From Streptomyces luteolus (GTDB taxonomy: Bacteria; Actinomycetota; Actinomycetes; Streptomycetales; Streptomycetaceae), in contig NZ_JASCIS010000028.1 of the NCBI RefSeq assembly GCF_029968015.1, positions 1 through 64,000 of the forward strand: a stretch of DNA of 64,000 nucleotides, written 5' to 3'. Shown here piece by piece: positions 61,568 through 64,000 of the stretch. Under the pieces are notes generated by a model, which was not told where the DNA came from, did not search any database, and saw only the letters and a program-made list of their open reading frames with translations. The stretch's first letter is position 1; each line of letters opens with the position of its first letter. The translations under genes and the position numbers were made by a program.

Positions 61568-62508
61568 GCCGGCTGACCCACGTCGCATCCGGGCCCTACG
61601 CCCCGCCCGCCGCCGCCCGCGAGCTCACCGCGGTCTCCGCGGACGGCTCCCGCCTCCACGTCGAGATGCACGGCCCCCTCGACGACCCCGCGGCTCCCGT
61701 CGTGGTGCTCGCCCACGGCTGGACCTGCTCGACCGCCTTCTGGGCCGCGCAGATACGGGAGTTGGCGCGCGATCACCGTGTCATCGCGTACGACCAGCGC
61801 GGGCACGGGCGCAGCCCGGCGGCCCCCGACGCCTCCGGCTACAGCGCGCGGGCGCTCGCCGACGACCTGGAGGCGGTGCTCGGCGCGGCCCTCGCGCCCG
61901 GCGAGAAGGCCGTGCTCGTGGGGCACTCCATGGGCGGTATGACGCTGATGGCCGCTGCCGGGCGGGCGAAGCTGAAGGAGCACGCCGCCGCCGTACTGCT
62001 CTGCAGCACCGGCGGCTGGAACCTCCTCGACGAGGCGACCGTCGTCCCGATGCGCGCGGGCAAGCTGCGCACGAGGCTCACCAAGGCCGTGCTCGGCTCG
62101 CGGGCCCCGCTCGGGCCGGTCACACCCGTCGGGAAGAAGGTGCTGCGGTTCGCGACCATGGGCCCCGGCTCGGCGCCGGACAAGGTCGAGGCCTGCGCCC
62201 GGATCGTGCACGCCTGCCCGCGCCTCGTGCGGTACGGCTGGTCGCACGTACTGGAGACGCTCGATCTGGCCGCGGACGTACGGCGGTTGACCGCGCCGAC
62301 CGCCGTGCTCGTCGGCACCGTCGACCGGCTGACGCCCGCCGTGCACTCCCGGGCCCTGGTCGCCGCGCTGCCGAACTGCGTGGGCCTCACCGAGCTGCCG
62401 GGACTCGGCCACATGACCCCGGTGGAGGCGCCGGGGGCGGTCAGCGGGAAGATCCGGGAACTCGTCGGTACGTACGTACGGAACGAAAAGGTCAGGGAGG
62501 GCGCATGA
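61564..62508 (+). CDS. alpha/beta hydrolase
   Basis: This 314-residue protein starts at ATG 61564, overlapping the monooxygenase stop. The nucleophile is S122 in VLVGHSMGGMTLMAAAGR. The oxyanion region is VVVLAHGWTCSTAFWAAQIR. The acid and His are in AVLVGTVDRLTP and ELPGLGHMTPVEAP. Next to a Baeyer-Villiger enzyme it is probably the esterase or lactonase that opens the product. Its stop overlaps the SDR start. Confidence 0.93.
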   Translation: MSRLTHVASGPYAPPAAARELTAVSADGSRLHVEMHGPLDDPAAPVVVLAHGWTCSTAFWAAQIRELARDHRVIAYDQRGHGRSPAAPDASGYSARALADDLEAVLGAALAPGEKAVLVGHSMGGMTLMAAAGRAKLKEHAAAVLLCSTGGWNLLDEATVVPMRAGKLRTRLTKAVLGSRAPLGPVTPVGKKVLRFATMGPGSAPDKVEACARIVHACPRLVRYGWSHVLETLDLAADVRRLTAPTAVLVGTVDRLTPAVHSRALVAALPNCVGLTELPGLGHMTPVEAPGAVSGKIRELVGTYVRNEKVREGA

Positions 62509-63380
62509 GCAAGGTCAGCCTGGAAGGGCAGGTCGCCGTCGTCACCGGGGCGGCGCGCGGCGTGGGTGAGCTGCTCGCCCGCAAGCTGTCGGCGCGCGGG
62601 GCCAAGGTCGCGCTGGTCGGCCTCGAACCGGACGAGCTGAAGCTGGTCTCGGAGCGGCTGCACAGCGAGAGCGACTACTGGCACGCCGACGTCACCGACC
62701 ACGAGGCCATGGCGCGGGTCGCGCAGGAGGTCAAGGAGCGGTTCGGGAAGGTCGACATCGTCGTCGCCAACGCGGGTGTGGCCAGCGGCGGTCCGTTCAC
62801 CGAGTCCGACCCGGTGGCGTGGCGGCGGGTGATCGAGGTCAACCTGATCGGCTCCGCGGTGACCGGCCGCGCGTTCCTGCCGGTCCTGATGGAGTCGCGC
62901 GGCTACCTGCTGCAGATCGCCTCGCTCGCGGCGCTCACTCCGGCGCCGATGATGAGCGCGTACTGCGCGTCCAAGTCCGGCGTGGAGGCGTACGCGCACT
63001 CGCTGCGCGCCGAGGTCGGCTACAAGGGCGTGAAGGTCGGCGTGGGCTACCTGTCGTGGACCGACACCGACATGGTGCGCGGGGCGGACTCGGACGACGT
63101 GATGCGGGAGCTGCGGCAGCGGCTTCCGTGGCCGTCGAACAAGACGTACCCGCTCGGGCCTGCCGTGGACCGGATCGTGGCGGGGATCGAGCGGCGCTCG
63201 GCGCATGTGTACGCGCAGTGGTGGCTGCGCGGGATGCAGTCCCTGCGGGGGTATCTGCCGGGGGTCATCGCTACCGTCGGGCAGCGGGAGATGCGGAGGT
63301 TCGAGCCTCGGCTCGGGGAGGTTTCGCGGGGGCTCGTCGGAGCGGGGGGTGCGGCGGACGACGCTGCCCGTCGGGGCTGA
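62505..63380 (+). CDS. short-chain dehydrogenase/reductase
   Basis: This 291-residue classical SDR has VAVVTGAARGVGELLARKLS (TGxxxGxG), DIVVANAGVASGGPF (NAG) and the triad S140, Y153 and K157 in LLQIASLAALTPAPMMSAYC with ASKSG. The C-terminal extension (VYAQWWLRGMQSLRGYLPGV) could be a membrane-associating segment. In the operon it would oxidise an alcohol to the ketone used by the monooxygenase, or reduce the released product. A terminator follows at 63501. Confidence 0.93.
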   Translation: MSKVSLEGQVAVVTGAARGVGELLARKLSARGAKVALVGLEPDELKLVSERLHSESDYWHADVTDHEAMARVAQEVKERFGKVDIVVANAGVASGGPFTESDPVAWRRVIEVNLIGSAVTGRAFLPVLMESRGYLLQIASLAALTPAPMMSAYCASKSGVEAYAHSLRAEVGYKGVKVGVGYLSWTDTDMVRGADSDDVMRELRQRLPWPSNKTYPLGPAVDRIVAGIERRSAHVYAQWWLRGMQSLRGYLPGVIATVGQREMRRFEPRLGEVSRGLVGAGGAADDAARRG

Positions 63381-63420
63381 GGTCGCACGTCATGTGACCG
63401 TCGTCGTGGGGCTGTGCCCA

Positions 63421-63465
63421 CCCTCCCCCAAGCTCTCGGCTTCGCTCGAGCAGGGGGGACCCCCA
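63421..63465. repeat. intergenic hairpin-forming repeat typical of Streptomyces
   Basis: CTCCCCCAAGCTCTCGGCTT, then CGCTCGAGCAGGGGGGACCC, forms an imperfect stem (CCCCC...GGGGG with GCTC...GAGC). Copies of this sequence occur between genes in many Streptomyces genomes. Only one copy is seen here, so the repeat claim rests on general knowledge. Confidence 0.55.
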
Positions 63466-63500
63466 TCGCCCTGCGGAACATCTGCCCACAGCAGTGCAGA

Positions 63501-63535
63501 AAGGTGCGCCCGTACGTTTCGTACGGGCGCACCTT
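63501..63535. terminator. hairpin terminator of the monooxygenase operon
   Basis: A perfect 16-bp stem (arm AAGGTGCGCCCGTACG, 63501-63516 with 63520-63535) has a TTT loop. It sits between the convergent SDR and Q-rich protein genes, and may serve both. Confidence 0.88.
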
Positions 63536-63554
63536 CACGTGCCTGCGGCGAGCG

Positions 63555-63881
63555 TCAGGACTCGTAGTTCTGGTTGAACCGGTCCTGCTGTTCCTGCGTC
63601 GTGCGCTCGCGTTCGTCGCGGAGGTCCGAGTTGCGCTCCGAGGCCTGCTCGCGGGCCTGCTGGCCGCGCTGCGGGTCCTGCTGACCGCGCTGCTGCTCCT
63701 GCTGGCCGCGCTGGGGCTGCTGCTGACCGCGCTGCGGGTCCTGCTGGCCGCGCTGGGGCTGCTGTTGACCGCGCTGCGGCTGCTGGCCGCGCTGCGGGGT
63801 CTCTTCCTTCGAGCCCATCGCGTCCTTGGCCTTGTTGCGGAGCTCTTCGGACTTCTCGTTGAACTGGTCCTTCATGCCCAT
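63555..63881 (-). CDS. Q-rich low-complexity repeat protein
   Basis: This 108-residue protein from ATG 63881 after AGGAG. A helical charged start (MKDQFNEKSEELRNKAKDAM) is like small stress (CsbD/LEA-like) proteins. The middle is seven to eight units of (P/Q)QRGQQ with spacers QP, QD or QE, encoded by near-identical repeats. The end is charged (RNSDLRDERERTTQEQQDRF). Probably disordered. Members with different repeats are seen in Streptomyces; no function is known. Confidence 0.7.
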   Translation of the reverse strand: MGMKDQFNEKSEELRNKAKDAMGSKEETPQRGQQPQRGQQQPQRGQQDPQRGQQQPQRGQQEQQRGQQDPQRGQQAREQASERNSDLRDERERTTQEQQDRFNQNYES

Positions 63882-64000
63882 GTGTTTTCACTCCTGGGAA
63901 GTGGTGGGGTGGGGCGAGACTCAGCCTTGCACGGGGGGATGAAAGCCGCATTTCGATCTGTCGCACTCCGTTACCGGCCAGGTCACAGCCCTCTCGGCGG

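Noticed and set aside
18490..64000. Secondary-metabolite gene cluster
   Set aside because: No PKS, NRPS, terpene or RiPP core enzymes were recognised. The monooxygenase operon looks catabolic.

Overview
The window is chromosomal DNA of a Streptomyces species. The support is very high GC with strong third-position GC bias, GTG/TTG/CTG start codons, an HrdD-type sigma factor, the divisome protein SepX/GlpR, actinobacterial DUF families (DUF4328, DUF2690, DUF6193, DUF6227, DUF6354), and two tRNA genes without an encoded CCA.

Left third (1-18.4 kb): accessory DNA built around a decayed prophage. Read right to left on the minus strand, the remnants keep the order of a phage late region: serine recombinase tail (16.7-17.1 kb), ParB-like protein, DUF6354, VRR-NUC nuclease, small terminase-like protein, large terminase, minor tail protein (9.0-10.2 kb), amidase endolysin (4.2-5.1 kb), holin and a small membrane protein. 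Portal, capsid and most tail genes are missing. Almost every phage gene is broken by a frameshift, an in-frame stop or a deletion. Intact non-phage genes sit between them: a CPBP protease, small membrane proteins, a PrsW protease with a coupled partner, a gamma-glutamylcyclotransferase and a divergent QorR/QorB-like pair. A degenerate tyrosine integrase (17.1-18.1 kb) lies beside tRNA-Arg(CCU), and a second copy of its C-terminus is at about 1 kb.

Middle (18.4-34 kb): mostly intact core genes. They are an M6 protease, a TetR regulator, two DHA2-type MFS exporters, a MarR/extradiol dioxygenase pair with two matching operator palindromes, hrdD behind a textbook SigR-type promoter, a WYL regulator, and the fructose operon (DeoR-type regulator, 1-phosphofructokinase, PTS IIABC).

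34-44.5 kb: small conserved proteins, a P1 peptidase, and then a low-oxygen-looking block. This is a NarK-type nitrate/nitrite transporter followed by pyruvate formate-lyase and its radical-SAM activase, with a perfect Rex-type operator upstream of pflB. MscL, an SAF-domain protein and methylthioadenosine phosphorylase follow.

44.5-57.7 kb: FmdB, an MFS transporter, a CPA1 antiporter, a penicillin acylase, 5-FTHF cyclo-ligase, and the cluster galU - glp(moeA) - moaC - mogA - GNAT - sepX/glpR. That cluster resembles the corynebacterial gephyrin-like division locus. tRNA-Ala(CGC) follows.

57.8-64 kb: a GNAT protein, exonuclease III, and a MerR regulator divergent from a tightly coupled operon of Baeyer-Villiger-type monooxygenase, alpha/beta hydrolase and SDR. 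A low-complexity Q-rich protein ends the window. Short in-frame tandem repeats are unusually common throughout the intact part, notably at the starts of fruK and mogA.
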